A stretch of DNA of 64,000 bases, taken from positions 1 through 64,000 of the forward strand of contig CBDIDG010000004.1 in the NCBI GenBank assembly GCA_965277615.1, in the 5' to 3' direction. This stretch comes from Bog-532 sp965277615. GTDB lineage: Bacteria; Actinomycetota; Actinomycetes; Streptosporangiales; Streptosporangiaceae. The notes beneath the pieces are model-generated. The model did not search any database. It saw nothing but the letters and a program-made list of their open reading frames with translations, and was not told the origin of the DNA. The stretch's first letter is position 1; each line of letters opens with the position of its first letter. Of the stretch, positions 41,760-49,980 are shown one piece after another. Made by a program: the position numbers and the translations under genes.

Positions 41760-42350
41760 TCAAGAGGGCGGCGCGGTGCCATCCGGTGCCGGAACGCGGA
41801 ACACGCGGAGCTGCAGCGCGAGCGCCGCGTAGTAGCCAACCAGGGTAAGCAGCTCGAACAGGCCTGCCGTGCCGATCTGCCCGATCGCCTCCTGGAACTC
41901 GGCGTCGTCGAGGTCGCCCCGGGCCACGAGAGCGGCGGCCGTCCGGGCGACCGTGGCCTCGCGTCCGGCCAGCTCGTCAGGGCGGCCGTCGCGTATGGCG
42001 GCCAGCTCCGCGTCGCCCAGCCCGGCTGACCGGGCGACCGCCTCGTGGGCGTACCACTCAAAGTCGGACTGCCAGTGCGCGGCCACGACGAGGATGGCGA
42101 TCTCGCGGCACCGGTCGTCGAGCCCGGTGTCGTAGCGCACCGCCGAGCCGAGCGCCTGCAGCGCCGACCCCAGCCGCGGCTGCAGCAGGAAGGCATTGAA
42201 CGGGCCCTCGAGGCGGCCGCCGGCGTCGACCAGCCGGAAGAGCTGCGGGCCCTGGGCCCGGCGCCCTCCGGCAATGGCGTCATAGAGCGAACGCTGCTGG
42301 TCATCGAGGGATGACGGATCCAGCTTCGGAATGCGCGCGCCGGACGTCAC
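41760..42350 (-). CDS. Carboxymuconolactone decarboxylase-family (AhpD-like) protein
   Basis: A 196-aa protein from GTG 42350, which overlaps the IclR stop as GTGA. The CMD/AhpD helical fold is seen in GPFNAFLLQPRLGSALQALGSAVRYDTGLDDRCREIAILVVA (in overlapping pieces), then HWQSDFEWYAHEAVARSAGL. The CxxC of AhpD peroxidases is absent (WQSDFEW is at that position), so a peroxidase role is unlikely. Proteins like this accompany aromatic catabolic genes. It is co-transcribed with the IclR gene. Confidence 0.85.
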   Translation of the reverse strand: MTSGARIPKLDPSSLDDQQRSLYDAIAGGRRAQGPQLFRLVDAGGRLEGPFNAFLLQPRLGSALQALGSAVRYDTGLDDRCREIAILVVAAHWQSDFEWYAHEAVARSAGLGDAELAAIRDGRPDELAGREATVARTAAALVARGDLDDAEFQEAIGQIGTAGLFELLTLVGYYAALALQLRVFRVPAPDGTAPPS

Positions 42351-43222
42351 GGCGTGCCGACGCTGCCGCCGGACAGGAGCGCGGAGATCTCCGCACACAC
42401 CGCCAGCACGGCAGGCTTGAGTTCGCGGATGATCCGCTGGGTGGACCAGTCCCGGGCCTGAACGGCCAGGTTGACCCCGGCGACCACGCGGCCGCCCGGG
42501 CCGGTGATCGGGCCTGCGACAGACCGCAGTCCGTAGGCCAGCTCCTCATCCTGCATCCCCCAGCCCTGATCGCGTATCACGCGGAGCTCCGAACGCAGCT
42601 CGGCCAGCGAAAGCTTCGCGTTGGGCCCCGAATTGGCGGCGAACGAGGCGTCCGTGATGACCGCTTCCAGATCGGCCTCGGCGAGATAGGCCAGGAGTAG
42701 CTTGCCGATCGAGGTGTGCACGGCGGGCAGCGTGGAGCCCACCTGGATGTTCGCGGTCACCAGGTCGGAGTTGCGTAGCCGGACGAGGTAAAGCACGCGG
42801 TCACCGCTGAGCACGGCCAGATTCACCGTCTCCCCCGTACGCTGACCGAGGTCCTGAAGCTTCGGCGTGGCGATCCCGACGAGGTCGAGGCTGCGCAGCG
42901 CGGCCGTGCCGAGCGTCAGCGTCCGGACGCCCGGGCGGTACTCGCCGTTGGGCAGGTGATCGAGGTAGCCCTCCGACGTCAGCGTCATCACCACCCGGTA
43001 GACGGTGGGCATCGGCAGGCCCGCGGCGGCAGCAAGGTCACTCACCCGCCAGGACGGGCGTTGCTCGTCGAACAGCGACAGGATTCGCAGCCCCTTGGCG
43101 AGGGCCTCCACGCGGTACCCGGGGCGGTCCGAGGGGTCCGGGCGGTCGGGGGAATCGGTCTCCGCGGAGGGCTCGGCGGGTCGGAGCGCCGCAGATGGGG
43201 GGCTCGCGGTGCGGCGGGGCAT
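42347..43222 (-). CDS. IclR-family transcriptional regulator
   Basis: A 291-aa regulator with a winged HTH (about 35-100: VEALAKGLRILSLFDEQRPS, LAAAAGLPMPTVYRVVMTLTSEGYL) and the C-terminal IclR effector domain (about 115-280: GETVNLAVLSGDRVLYLVRL, PAVHTSIGKLLLAYL, GYGLRSVAGPI-like segment ELAYGLRSVAGPITGPGG). These proteins bind aromatic or small organic effectors and often control adjacent catabolic genes. It is divergent from an SDR gene with a dyad between them. Similar dyads elsewhere in the cluster make it the best candidate master regulator. Confidence 0.93.
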   Translation of the reverse strand: MPRRTASPPSAALRPAEPSAETDSPDRPDPSDRPGYRVEALAKGLRILSLFDEQRPSWRVSDLAAAAGLPMPTVYRVVMTLTSEGYLDHLPNGEYRPGVRTLTLGTAALRSLDLVGIATPKLQDLGQRTGETVNLAVLSGDRVLYLVRLRNSDLVTANIQVGSTLPAVHTSIGKLLLAYLAEADLEAVITDASFAANSGPNAKLSLAELRSELRVIRDQGWGMQDEELAYGLRSVAGPITGPGGRVVAGVNLAVQARDWSTQRIIRELKPAVLAVCAEISALLSGGSVGTP

Positions 43223-43318
43223 GGTCAGCCTTCCTCCTCGGTGACGGGAAACACCATCAGGCTACGGTTGCGTCGGCGCACCCTGGACACCTATGTAGCG
43301 GGTCCGCTACGGTATTTA

Positions 43319-43331
43319 GAAAGCGACTTTC
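43319..43331. promoter_or_regulatory. Putative IclR operator between IclR and SDR genes
   Basis: gaaag-cga-ctttc is a perfect 5-bp-arm dyad within ttagaaagcgactttcata. It lies in the 144-bp divergent region, 36 bp before the SDR start codon, so it could give autoregulation and control of the rightward operon. Confidence 0.55.
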
Positions 43332-43366
43332 ATAGTACGAGAATTCTGTCGTGAAGGGTAGGTCCC

Positions 43367-44125
43367 ATGCCGGACTGGCTCGGACTCGGTCAACGGCCAA
43401 CCCTGGTCTTCGGCGCCGGCGGCCTCGGAGGAGCGAGCGCCCTCAGCCTGGCCGCCCAGGGCGCCCGGGTCGCGCTTGTCGACGTGAGCCAGGAGAACCT
43501 CGACGTGGTCGTGCGACGCGCGAAGGACGCCGGGGGCGAAGTCAAGCCGCTGATCGCCGACCTGCGTACGGCGGAGGCCTGCCGTACGGCCGTCAGCGAG
43601 GCCGTCCGGCTGGTCGGGACGCCGCAGGTCTTCCTGCACGCCATCGGCCGCAACATACGTAAGCCGGTCCTCGATCTTCAGGACGCTGACTGGCAGGAGA
43701 CGCTGAGCCTGAACCTGTCGTCGGCGTACTGGCTCGGCCAGGCCGTCGGGCGGCTGATGGTCGGGGAACGTTACGGGCGCATGATCTTCGTGTCGTCGGT
43801 CTCCGGACTGCTCGCCCACCCGCATCACGCACCGTACGCGGCGGCCAAGGGCGGAATGAACCAGATGTTCCGGGTGATGGCGCGCGAATGGGCCCGCTAC
43901 GGTGTCACGGTCAACGCGGTCGCTCCCGGCTACATAGAGACCGACCTGACCAGGGGCTACCTCGATAAGGACAACAACCGGGAGAGCCTCGAATCGCTCG
44001 TACCGGCGGAGCGGCTCGGCCGCCCCGAAGAGGTAGCCGACGCGATCACGTTCCTCGCCTCCGACCGCGCCCGCTTCATCACCGGTGAAACCCTGTACGT
44101 CGACGGCGGCCGCACCCTCGTCTGA
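43367..44125 (+). CDS. Short-chain dehydrogenase/reductase
   Basis: A 252-aa classical SDR: cofactor loop LVFGAGGLGGASALSLAAQGA, a catalytic Ser in IFVSSVSGLL, YAAAKGGM with the catalytic Tyr and Lys, and APGYIETDLTRGYL. An Asp after beta2 (LVDVSQ) favours NAD(H). It probably oxidises a hydroxyl or reduces a ketone of the pathway substrate. It is the first gene of the rightward operon 43367-46892. Confidence 0.92.
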   Translation: MPDWLGLGQRPTLVFGAGGLGGASALSLAAQGARVALVDVSQENLDVVVRRAKDAGGEVKPLIADLRTAEACRTAVSEAVRLVGTPQVFLHAIGRNIRKPVLDLQDADWQETLSLNLSSAYWLGQAVGRLMVGERYGRMIFVSSVSGLLAHPHHAPYAAAKGGMNQMFRVMAREWARYGVTVNAVAPGYIETDLTRGYLDKDNNRESLESLVPAERLGRPEEVADAITFLASDRARFITGETLYVDGGRTLV

Positions 44126-44182
44126 CCGCCAACTGCCCGGCCCACCTTGATATCCAGCCACCAGTCTCCGGAAGGAAATCCC

Positions 44183-44977
44183 GTGCCTCTCGCATCCGTT
44201 CCCGTACCACGCCGCTTCGAGGGCCGGTCGGTTGTCGTCACTGGCGCCGGCACTGGCTTCGGCGCCGAGATCGCCGTACGCGCCGCTCAGGAAGGTGCGC
44301 GGGCGGTCGGTGTCCACTACCGCAGCTCGGCCGACGGGGCGAAACGGACGGCCGACCGGGTGGCGGCAGAGGGCAGCACTCCCGTCCTGCTGCAAGCCGA
44401 CATCGTCGACTGGGAACAGATCAAGGCGATGGCCGACGCTGCCTTCGAGCAGCTCGGCGGCGTCGACGTGCTGGTGAACAACGTGGGCGACGTCGCACGC
44501 GACCAGATGTCGTGGCGCGACATCACCGAGGAGTCGATCGACCACGTCCTGTCCGTCGACATCAAGGGCACGCTCCTGTGCGTGCACGAGTTCGGTGGCC
44601 GGATGCTGGACCAGGGTCACGGGGCGATCGTGAACATCGGGTCGACCGTCATCGTCCGCGGCAGCGCGCGAGCGCCGCAGTACGCCGCGGCGAAGTACGG
44701 GATCCTCGGCCTGACGAAGTCGTACGCGCACGCGTTCGCGCCGACCGTCCGGGTCAACGTCTTCGCCCCGGGATTCATCGAGACCGAGGCGACCCTCGGG
44801 CGCAAGGACTGGAAGTCCGGCCGGGGCGACCAGCTGCGATCGCTCACCCCGATGGGGCGCATCCCGGGGCCCGCCGAGCTCGCGGGCACGGCCCTGTTCC
44901 TCGCGACCGACGACGCCTCGCACATGACCGGCGGGTACATGGTCGCGGACGGCGGCTACAACATGGTCGGGGCCTGA
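44183..44977 (+). CDS. Short-chain dehydrogenase/reductase (FabG-like)
   Basis: A 264-aa classical SDR from GTG 44183, preceded by ggaaggaa (44170-44177). The cofactor loop is VVTGAGTGFGAEIAVRAAQEGA. NNVGD, a catalytic Ser in VNIGSTVIV, YAAAKYGILGL and a substrate-loop FAPGFIETEATLGRKDW complete the set. HYRSSADG after beta2 suggests NADP(H). It is spaced 57 bp after the previous SDR, in the same operon. Confidence 0.92.
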   Translation: MPLASVPVPRRFEGRSVVVTGAGTGFGAEIAVRAAQEGARAVGVHYRSSADGAKRTADRVAAEGSTPVLLQADIVDWEQIKAMADAAFEQLGGVDVLVNNVGDVARDQMSWRDITEESIDHVLSVDIKGTLLCVHEFGGRMLDQGHGAIVNIGSTVIVRGSARAPQYAAAKYGILGLTKSYAHAFAPTVRVNVFAPGFIETEATLGRKDWKSGRGDQLRSLTPMGRIPGPAELAGTALFLATDDASHMTGGYMVADGGYNMVGA

Positions 44978-44979
44978 CC

Positions 44980-45957
44980 ATGGGCGTGCGGCATCCGCGC
45001 GACCTCGGCCTCGCCGAGGCCCGGGCGCTGGTGCAGCGCGCAGTCGACAAGGCCGAGCAGCTCGGTCTGCGCGGGGCGATCGCGGTGGTGGGGGCGACCG
45101 GGGCGCTGCTCACGGCGTCCCGCATGGACGCCGGGGGGCCAGGCGGGATGGCGCGCGCCCGCTCCAAGGCGTGGATTTCGGCGACGCAGCAGATCCCGAG
45201 CTCGGAGCACCTGCACCGGATGACGATGATTGCCCCGCCGGTCGCGGCCGGCTTCGCCGTGGCGTCCCCGGAGGCGCTGTTCCCCGGCGCGGGCGGGCTG
45301 CCGGTCAGCGTCGACGGCACCGTCGTGGCCGGCATCGCGGCCTCCGGCGCCACGGTGAGCCCCTTCTTCCCGGCCGGCGTCGACCCGCGCGTCCTGAGTG
45401 CGGACGGCCAGCCGGCCAACCCCGAGGATCTGCTGATCGCCTACGCGCTCGGGCTCCCGTATGCCGGGCAGCACGGGGACGACCAGAAACGCTGGAAGGA
45501 GCGGTTCGGGGAGCTGGTCATCGACCCCGCGGAGAGCCTCGGCATGGCGCCAGCGCCGCGGGCGGCCGGCCAGGCCCAGCACGAGTGGGCCAAGGGACTG
45601 TGCGACGCGGTCCTGGATGCCGCGGCGCACCGCGGTATCCAGGTGGCGGTGGCCGTGGTCGATCGCGGCGGTGACCCGATCCAGCAAGACCTGATGGACG
45701 GCGGGCCAGCGGGCGCGGTCGCGGTCGCGCAGGCCGTGGCGGGCGCCGCGGCCCTGTTTGACTGCGGCAGCGCCGACCTCGATGCCCGCTTCGGCACGCC
45801 TGATGCCGTCGCGGCACTGGTCGTGCCCCCGGTCCTGGGTGTGCCCGGTGGCCTGCCGGTCCATGACGAGGGGCGAGTGGTCGCGGGCCTCGGCGTCGGC
45901 GGCGGCGATCCGCTGGTCTGCCAGGAACTCGCGCGGATCGCCCTGGACGGGTCATGA
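44980..45957 (+). CDS. Tandem GlcG/HbpS-domain protein
   Basis: A 325-aa protein with two GlcG/HbpS-type domains in one chain (about 10-145 and 190-320). The first has GAIAVVGATGALLTASRMDAGG and GGLPVSVDGTVVAGIAASG; the second has QVAVAVVDRGGDPIQQDLMDGG and GGLPVHDEGRVVAGLGVGGGDP. Single-domain relatives bind heme or small acids, or occur in glycolate and diol catabolic operons. The role here is unknown. It starts 2 bp after the SDR stop and overlaps the reductase gene by ATGA (45954-45957). Confidence 0.8.
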   Translation: MGVRHPRDLGLAEARALVQRAVDKAEQLGLRGAIAVVGATGALLTASRMDAGGPGGMARARSKAWISATQQIPSSEHLHRMTMIAPPVAAGFAVASPEALFPGAGGLPVSVDGTVVAGIAASGATVSPFFPAGVDPRVLSADGQPANPEDLLIAYALGLPYAGQHGDDQKRWKERFGELVIDPAESLGMAPAPRAAGQAQHEWAKGLCDAVLDAAAHRGIQVAVAVVDRGGDPIQQDLMDGGPAGAVAVAQAVAGAAALFDCGSADLDARFGTPDAVAALVVPPVLGVPGGLPVHDEGRVVAGLGVGGGDPLVCQELARIALDGS

Positions 45958-46892
45958 CCGGGGGCGCCGCCGGCCCGATCCGCGTCGCGGTCGTGGGCTG
46001 CGGCGCGATCGGAAGCCTGTACGCCGCGCACCTGGCGCGCGTGCCCGGAGTCGAGGTCTGGGCGGTCGACCCGTGGGTACAGCACGTGGACGCGATGGAG
46101 GCGCAGGGCCTGCGGGTCACGGGGCTCGCGGACTTTGTGGCGCCGGTGCACGCGCGAACCGACGGCCGCCAGCTGCCCGAGTGCGACTTCGGGGTCGTCG
46201 CGACCAAGGCGCAGCACACGCGCGCGGCGGTACAGGGCACACAGGCCGCCCTGGCCAGCGCCGCCGTCGTCAGCGTGCAGAACGGGCTCGGAAACGAAGA
46301 GGTCATCGCCGAGCTCGTGCCGCGCGTCATCCGTGGCAGCATCATCACGGCGGGCGCGATCGTGGAGCCCGGAGTCGTGCGGTACGACGCACCAGGAGAC
46401 TCGTGGTTCGGGCCGTTCGAGCCCCGGCCGGCGCCGATGAGTGATGTCGAGCAGCTGGCCCGGCTGCTCACCGAGGGCGGCCTGCGCACGCACGCGCTCA
46501 AGGACGCGCGGGGCCCGCAATGGACGAAAGTTATTTTCAACTCCGCGACCAGCCCCCTGTCCGCCCTGACCGGGCTCTCGGTCGGACGGGTCTGCACCGA
46601 CACGCGGCTCCGGGAGCAGGTCGACCGGCTGGTCACGGAGGCCAGGGCGGTCTGTGAGCGGGCCGGGATCGTGCTCACCCGCTCGCCGCTGGAGGCCGTG
46701 GACGAGGCCATCGCAGAGGCGTACGACCACAAGCCGAGCATGCTCCAGGACGTTCTCGCGCGCCGCGACACCGAGATCGACGTCCTCAACGGCGGCATCT
46801 GTGCCGAGGGGCGCCGGGTGGGCGCTCCCACCCCGCTGCATGACTCCATGGTGGCCCTGGTCAAGGGCCTCGAACGGTCCTGGACAGCTTAG
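45954..46892 (+). CDS. Ketopantoate reductase (PanE/ApbA)-family enzyme
   Basis: A 312-aa NADP-dependent reductase with VAVVGCGAIGSLYAAHLA at the N-terminus, VATKAQHT and VVSVQNGLGNEE, and the catalytic Lys in WTKVIFNSATSPLSALTG (about 190). DTEIDVLNGGICAEG and PTPLHDSMVALVKGLE match the family end. In catabolic clusters these homologues reduce alpha-keto acids other than ketopantoate. An operator-like sequence with unusually AT-rich codons is embedded at 46526-46538. Confidence 0.88.
   Translation: MTGGAAGPIRVAVVGCGAIGSLYAAHLARVPGVEVWAVDPWVQHVDAMEAQGLRVTGLADFVAPVHARTDGRQLPECDFGVVATKAQHTRAAVQGTQAALASAAVVSVQNGLGNEEVIAELVPRVIRGSIITAGAIVEPGVVRYDAPGDSWFGPFEPRPAPMSDVEQLARLLTEGGLRTHALKDARGPQWTKVIFNSATSPLSALTGLSVGRVCTDTRLREQVDRLVTEARAVCERAGIVLTRSPLEAVDEAIAEAYDHKPSMLQDVLARRDTEIDVLNGGICAEGRRVGAPTPLHDSMVALVKGLERSWTA
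46526..46538. promoter_or_regulatory. Operator-like sequence inside the reductase gene
   Basis: gaaag-tta-ttttc fits the dyad form of the cluster operators about as well as 41714-41732 does. It spans codons AAA GTT ATT in a genome that strongly prefers AAG, GTC/GTG and ATC. The encoded residues are family-conserved, but the codon choice is not forced. Confidence 0.3.
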
Positions 46893-46989
46893 CCAGGACC
46901 AGTACAGCCGCCTCCTGCGGGAGGTGTCGCTAATTCGTGACTTCCAAGGTATGGACAACTCCGTCAACGCCTTGTTAACCTACTCGAAA

Positions 46990-47004
46990 TGAAAGCCGCT
47001 TTCA
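46990..47004. promoter_or_regulatory. Putative IclR operator upstream of the Liv transport operon
   Basis: tgaaagccgctttca is a perfect dyad (7-bp arms, one central base) of the form GAAAG-N3-CTTTC. An extra half-site, gtgaaag, lies at 47009-47015. It is 57 bp before the ATG of the first transporter gene. Confidence 0.6.
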
Positions 47005-47060
47005 CGATGTGAAAGTCCTCGAAGCGCGGGAGAGCCCTTCGCGAGCACCGAGGGAGAGCC

Positions 47061-47846
47061 ATGACCGCACCGACCACACGACAGCCGCTCCTCGATGTAG
47101 CAGGCCTGCGCGTCACCTACGGCGGGGTCGTGGCCGTCTCCGATGTCGACCTGCAGATCACCGAGGGCACCGTCTACGGGCTGATCGGCCCCAACGGCGC
47201 CGGCAAGACCTCGATGGTCGACGCCCTGACCGGGTACACCAGGCCAGCTGCCGGGCGGATCATGTTCGACGGCCGCGACATCAGCGGCCTGCGCCCCTAC
47301 CGGCGAGCGCGCCTCGGCCTGGCCCGGACGTTCCAGTCGGTTGAGCTGTTCGGCGACCTCACCGTGGACGAGAACCTGCTGGTGGCCAGCGAGCACGTGA
47401 CCGCCGCCTCGGCGCTGAGAGACCTCTTCCTGCCGCACCGCCCGCCGGACCGTACCGGCGTCGACTGGGCCATCTCGGTCTGCGGCCTGGAGGACGTCGT
47501 GGACCGCTACCCGTCCGAGATCTCACTCGGTAAGCGCAAGCTGGTGGGCATCGGCCGGGCGCTCGCCCGCCAGCCCCGGCTGGTCCTGCTGGACGAGCCC
47601 GCGGCCGGGCTCGACACCGACGAGAGCCTCGAGCTGGGACGCCGGCTGCGGTCCCTGCCGGAAGAGCACGGCGTGACGGTCTTCCTCATCGACCATGACA
47701 TGGGCCTCGTCCTGTCCGTATGCGATCAGCTGATGGTCCTCGACTTCGGACGGCAGATCGCGGCCGGGACCCCGGCCGAGATCCGCGACAATCCGCGCGT
47801 GATCGAGGCCTACCTGGGAGGGCATCATGCCGGCACCGGCCACTAG
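47061..47846 (+). CDS. Branched-chain-amino-acid-type ABC importer ATPase (LivG-like)
   Basis: A 261-aa ATPase: Walker A GPNGAGKTS, Q-loop ARTFQSVELF, Walker B LVLLDEPAAGLD and H-loop FLIDHDMGLVLSVCDQL. The signature is ISLGKRKLVGIGRAL, a Liv-type variant. AGLDTDES and the DHDM segment assign it to the LivG group. It should energise uptake with the LivF-like partner, whose start overlaps its 3' end by 20 bases. In actinobacteria this family often takes up aromatic acids rather than amino acids. Confidence 0.94.
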   Translation: MTAPTTRQPLLDVAGLRVTYGGVVAVSDVDLQITEGTVYGLIGPNGAGKTSMVDALTGYTRPAAGRIMFDGRDISGLRPYRRARLGLARTFQSVELFGDLTVDENLLVASEHVTAASALRDLFLPHRPPDRTGVDWAISVCGLEDVVDRYPSEISLGKRKLVGIGRALARQPRLVLLDEPAAGLDTDESLELGRRLRSLPEEHGVTVFLIDHDMGLVLSVCDQLMVLDFGRQIAAGTPAEIRDNPRVIEAYLGGHHAGTGH

Positions 47847-48567
47847 CGCGAGCACGCCCGGTCATGCGCTCATCGTCAGCGACCTGTTCGCCGGCTACCA
47901 GGAGGTCCCGGTCGTCCGCGAGCTCAACCTGGAAGTCCGCCCGGGTGAGGTCGTGGCTCTGCTCGGCCCGAACGGCGCAGGGAAGACCACGACCCTGGAG
48001 ACGATCGCCGGGCTGCACCGCCCGATCTCGGGCACGGTGGAGCTGTCCGGCGAGAACATCGGCGGCAAGCCCGCCTACGTTCTGGCCCGGCAGGGTCTCG
48101 CGCTCGTACCTGAGGGCCGCGCCCTGTTCCCTGGGCTCACCGTCCGTGAACACCTGCGGCTGGCCGGCGGGCGGGGCGGCAGCCGCGAGGAGGAGCTGCT
48201 GGAGATGCTCCCCGAACTGCGCAAGTGCCTGGGCCGCAAGGCCGGGCTGCTGTCCGGCGGTGAGCAGCAGATGCTGGCCGTCGGCCGGGCGCTCGTCACC
48301 CGGCCCCGGCTGCTGCTGGTGGACGAGATGAGCCTCGGGCTGGCTCCGGTGATTGTCGAGCGCCTGCTCCCGATCCTGCGCCGGGCAGCCGATGAGCTGG
48401 GCGCCAGCGTGCTGTTCGTCGAGCAGCACGTCGCGCTGGCGCTGGAGATCTCCGATCGTGCCTACATCCTGACGCACGGCCGGATCAGGCTCGAGGGCGC
48501 CGCGGCCGAACTACGCGAACGGCGTGAGCTGCTCGCCGCCAGTTACCTCGGGGAGACGGCCGCCTGA
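47827..48567 (+). CDS. Branched-chain-amino-acid-type ABC importer ATPase (LivF-like)
   Basis: A 246-aa ATPase: Walker A GPNGAGKTTTLETIAGL, signature LLSGGEQQMLAVGRAL, Walker B LLLVDEMSLGLAPVIVERLL and H-loop FVEQHVALALEISDRAYIL. The EMSLGLAP segment is the LivF hallmark. It overlaps the LivG-like gene and is followed 57 bp later by the receptor gene. Confidence 0.95.
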   Translation: MPAPATSASTPGHALIVSDLFAGYQEVPVVRELNLEVRPGEVVALLGPNGAGKTTTLETIAGLHRPISGTVELSGENIGGKPAYVLARQGLALVPEGRALFPGLTVREHLRLAGGRGGSREEELLEMLPELRKCLGRKAGLLSGGEQQMLAVGRALVTRPRLLLVDEMSLGLAPVIVERLLPILRRAADELGASVLFVEQHVALALEISDRAYILTHGRIRLEGAAAELRERRELLAASYLGETAA

Positions 48568-48624
48568 CCTGGCCGCTTCCGGTGTTCCTGGCCGACAGAT
48601 ACAACCACCAGGAAAGAAGCACAT

Positions 48625-49896
48625 ATGAAACGTCTTGGATGGCTCGGCGCGGCAGCACTCCCCGTAATCGTGCTGACCGCGGTGGGTTGCAGTTCATCGG
48701 GTAGCTCCGGCGGTTCGAGCACGCCCACGGCCGGCAGCACGGCGGCCGCGGCGGGCACGTCAGCGTTCGGTACCCCCAAGAAAGCGACCGGTACCCCCTA
48801 CGTCTTCGGGATGATCAACGACGAGACTGGCGCGGTGACCTTCCCGGAGGCGCGGCAGGGATCGATCGCCGCCGCCGACTACGTGAACAACTACCTCGGC
48901 GGCATCAACGGGCATCCGATCAAGATTGACAGCTGCATCGGCGACGGCACACCCGCCACCGCGGCCCGGTGCGCCAACCAGCTGGTGGCCGCTCACCCGG
49001 TCGCGATCCTCGGCGCGGCCGACGTTGGCGGGCCCGCCTCGATCCCGATCTACCAGCACGCCAACCTGGCGTACCTGGGCGGTATCCCGTTCACCCCGGT
49101 ACCCGAGACCGCCCCGAACTCCATCCAGTTCTGGTCGGTCAGCGTCGGCGACAACGCGGCGGCCGCCGTATACGCGGGCAAGACGCTGGGGGTAAAGAGC
49201 GCCGCGCTCATCTACTTCAGCAACGCCCAGGGCAAGTCGATCGTGCCCCAGATCACGCCGGTGTTCAAGGCCGCCGGGGTGACCACGGTCAAGAACATCC
49301 CGCTGTCGCCGACGTCGCCAGACCCGGCCCCGCAGGCGGCCCTGGTCGAGAGCAGCGGCGCTCAGCTCGCCTACGTCGACGTCCCGAACGGCTGCGGCAA
49401 CGTGCTCAAGGCACTGAAGAGCGTCGGCTACACCGGCAAGATCATAGGCATCGACCCGTGCGGCGCGCCGCCGGTGCTCCAGGCGTCCGCCGGGGGAGCC
49501 AACGGCATGTACATCGCCTCCCCCTTCCTGCTGCAGAGTGGCAGCAGCTCGCAGGCCAAGCTGTTCATGGCGGCGATGAAGAAGTGGGCCGCGCCCGGGA
49601 CGCTGACCGACTCGATCTCCACGGCCGGCTTCGCCACCGTGATGAACGTCCAGCAGGTGCTGAGCAAGATCTCTGGCACGCCGACCACCACCTCGATCCT
49701 GGCCGCGTTCAAGTCAGGCACCCATCAGAACTTCCTGTCGCACCCCTACACGTGTAATGGGCAGGCCCTGAAGGGTGCCCCCGCGATCTGCAACGACTAC
49801 TACCTCATGAACCAGGTCAAGGGCACCACGATCACCCAGCCGAGTTCGACCGACTGGGTGACCTCGAAGGGCTACTTCCCGGGCATCAACGGCTGA
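48625..49896 (+). CDS. Substrate-binding lipoprotein of the Liv-type importer
   Basis: A 423-aa periplasmic-binding-fold type I receptor. The N-terminus MKRLGWLGAAALPVIVLTAVGC is a lipoprotein signal with lipobox LTAVGC. A Ser/Gly/Thr-rich linker follows, then the receptor: IGMINDETGAVTFPEARQ-like segment FGMINDETGAVTFPEARQG, CIGDGTPATAARCANQLV and later ISTAGFATVMNVQQVL. Relatives bind amino acids, amides or aromatic acids; the ligand here is unknown. A perfect 28-bp palindrome follows the gene. Confidence 0.92.
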   Translation: MKRLGWLGAAALPVIVLTAVGCSSSGSSGGSSTPTAGSTAAAAGTSAFGTPKKATGTPYVFGMINDETGAVTFPEARQGSIAAADYVNNYLGGINGHPIKIDSCIGDGTPATAARCANQLVAAHPVAILGAADVGGPASIPIYQHANLAYLGGIPFTPVPETAPNSIQFWSVSVGDNAAAAVYAGKTLGVKSAALIYFSNAQGKSIVPQITPVFKAAGVTTVKNIPLSPTSPDPAPQAALVESSGAQLAYVDVPNGCGNVLKALKSVGYTGKIIGIDPCGAPPVLQASAGGANGMYIASPFLLQSGSSSQAKLFMAAMKKWAAPGTLTDSISTAGFATVMNVQQVLSKISGTPTTTSILAAFKSGTHQNFLSHPYTCNGQALKGAPAICNDYYLMNQVKGTTITQPSSTDWVTSKGYFPGING

Positions 49897-49908
49897 CGAT
49901 CGCCATCG

Positions 49909-49936
49909 GGTCCGCCCGCCCCGGGGCGGGCGGACC
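49909..49936. terminator. Perfect 28-bp palindrome after the receptor gene
   Basis: ggtccgcccgcccc (49909-49922) is followed directly by its exact reverse complement (49923-49936), then ttccct. Between a receptor gene and its permease, such a hairpin usually acts as a partial terminator or mRNA stabiliser that keeps receptor levels above permease levels. Confidence 0.65.
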
Positions 49937-49980
49937 TTCCCTCCGCACCGCGTGCACCAACGAGACCTAAACGAGAAGCC

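Noticed and set aside
46908..46924. Small hairpin cctcc-tgcg-ggagg after the reductase gene
   Set aside because: A 5-bp stem with no T-tract is too weak to call a terminator in this GC-rich sequence.
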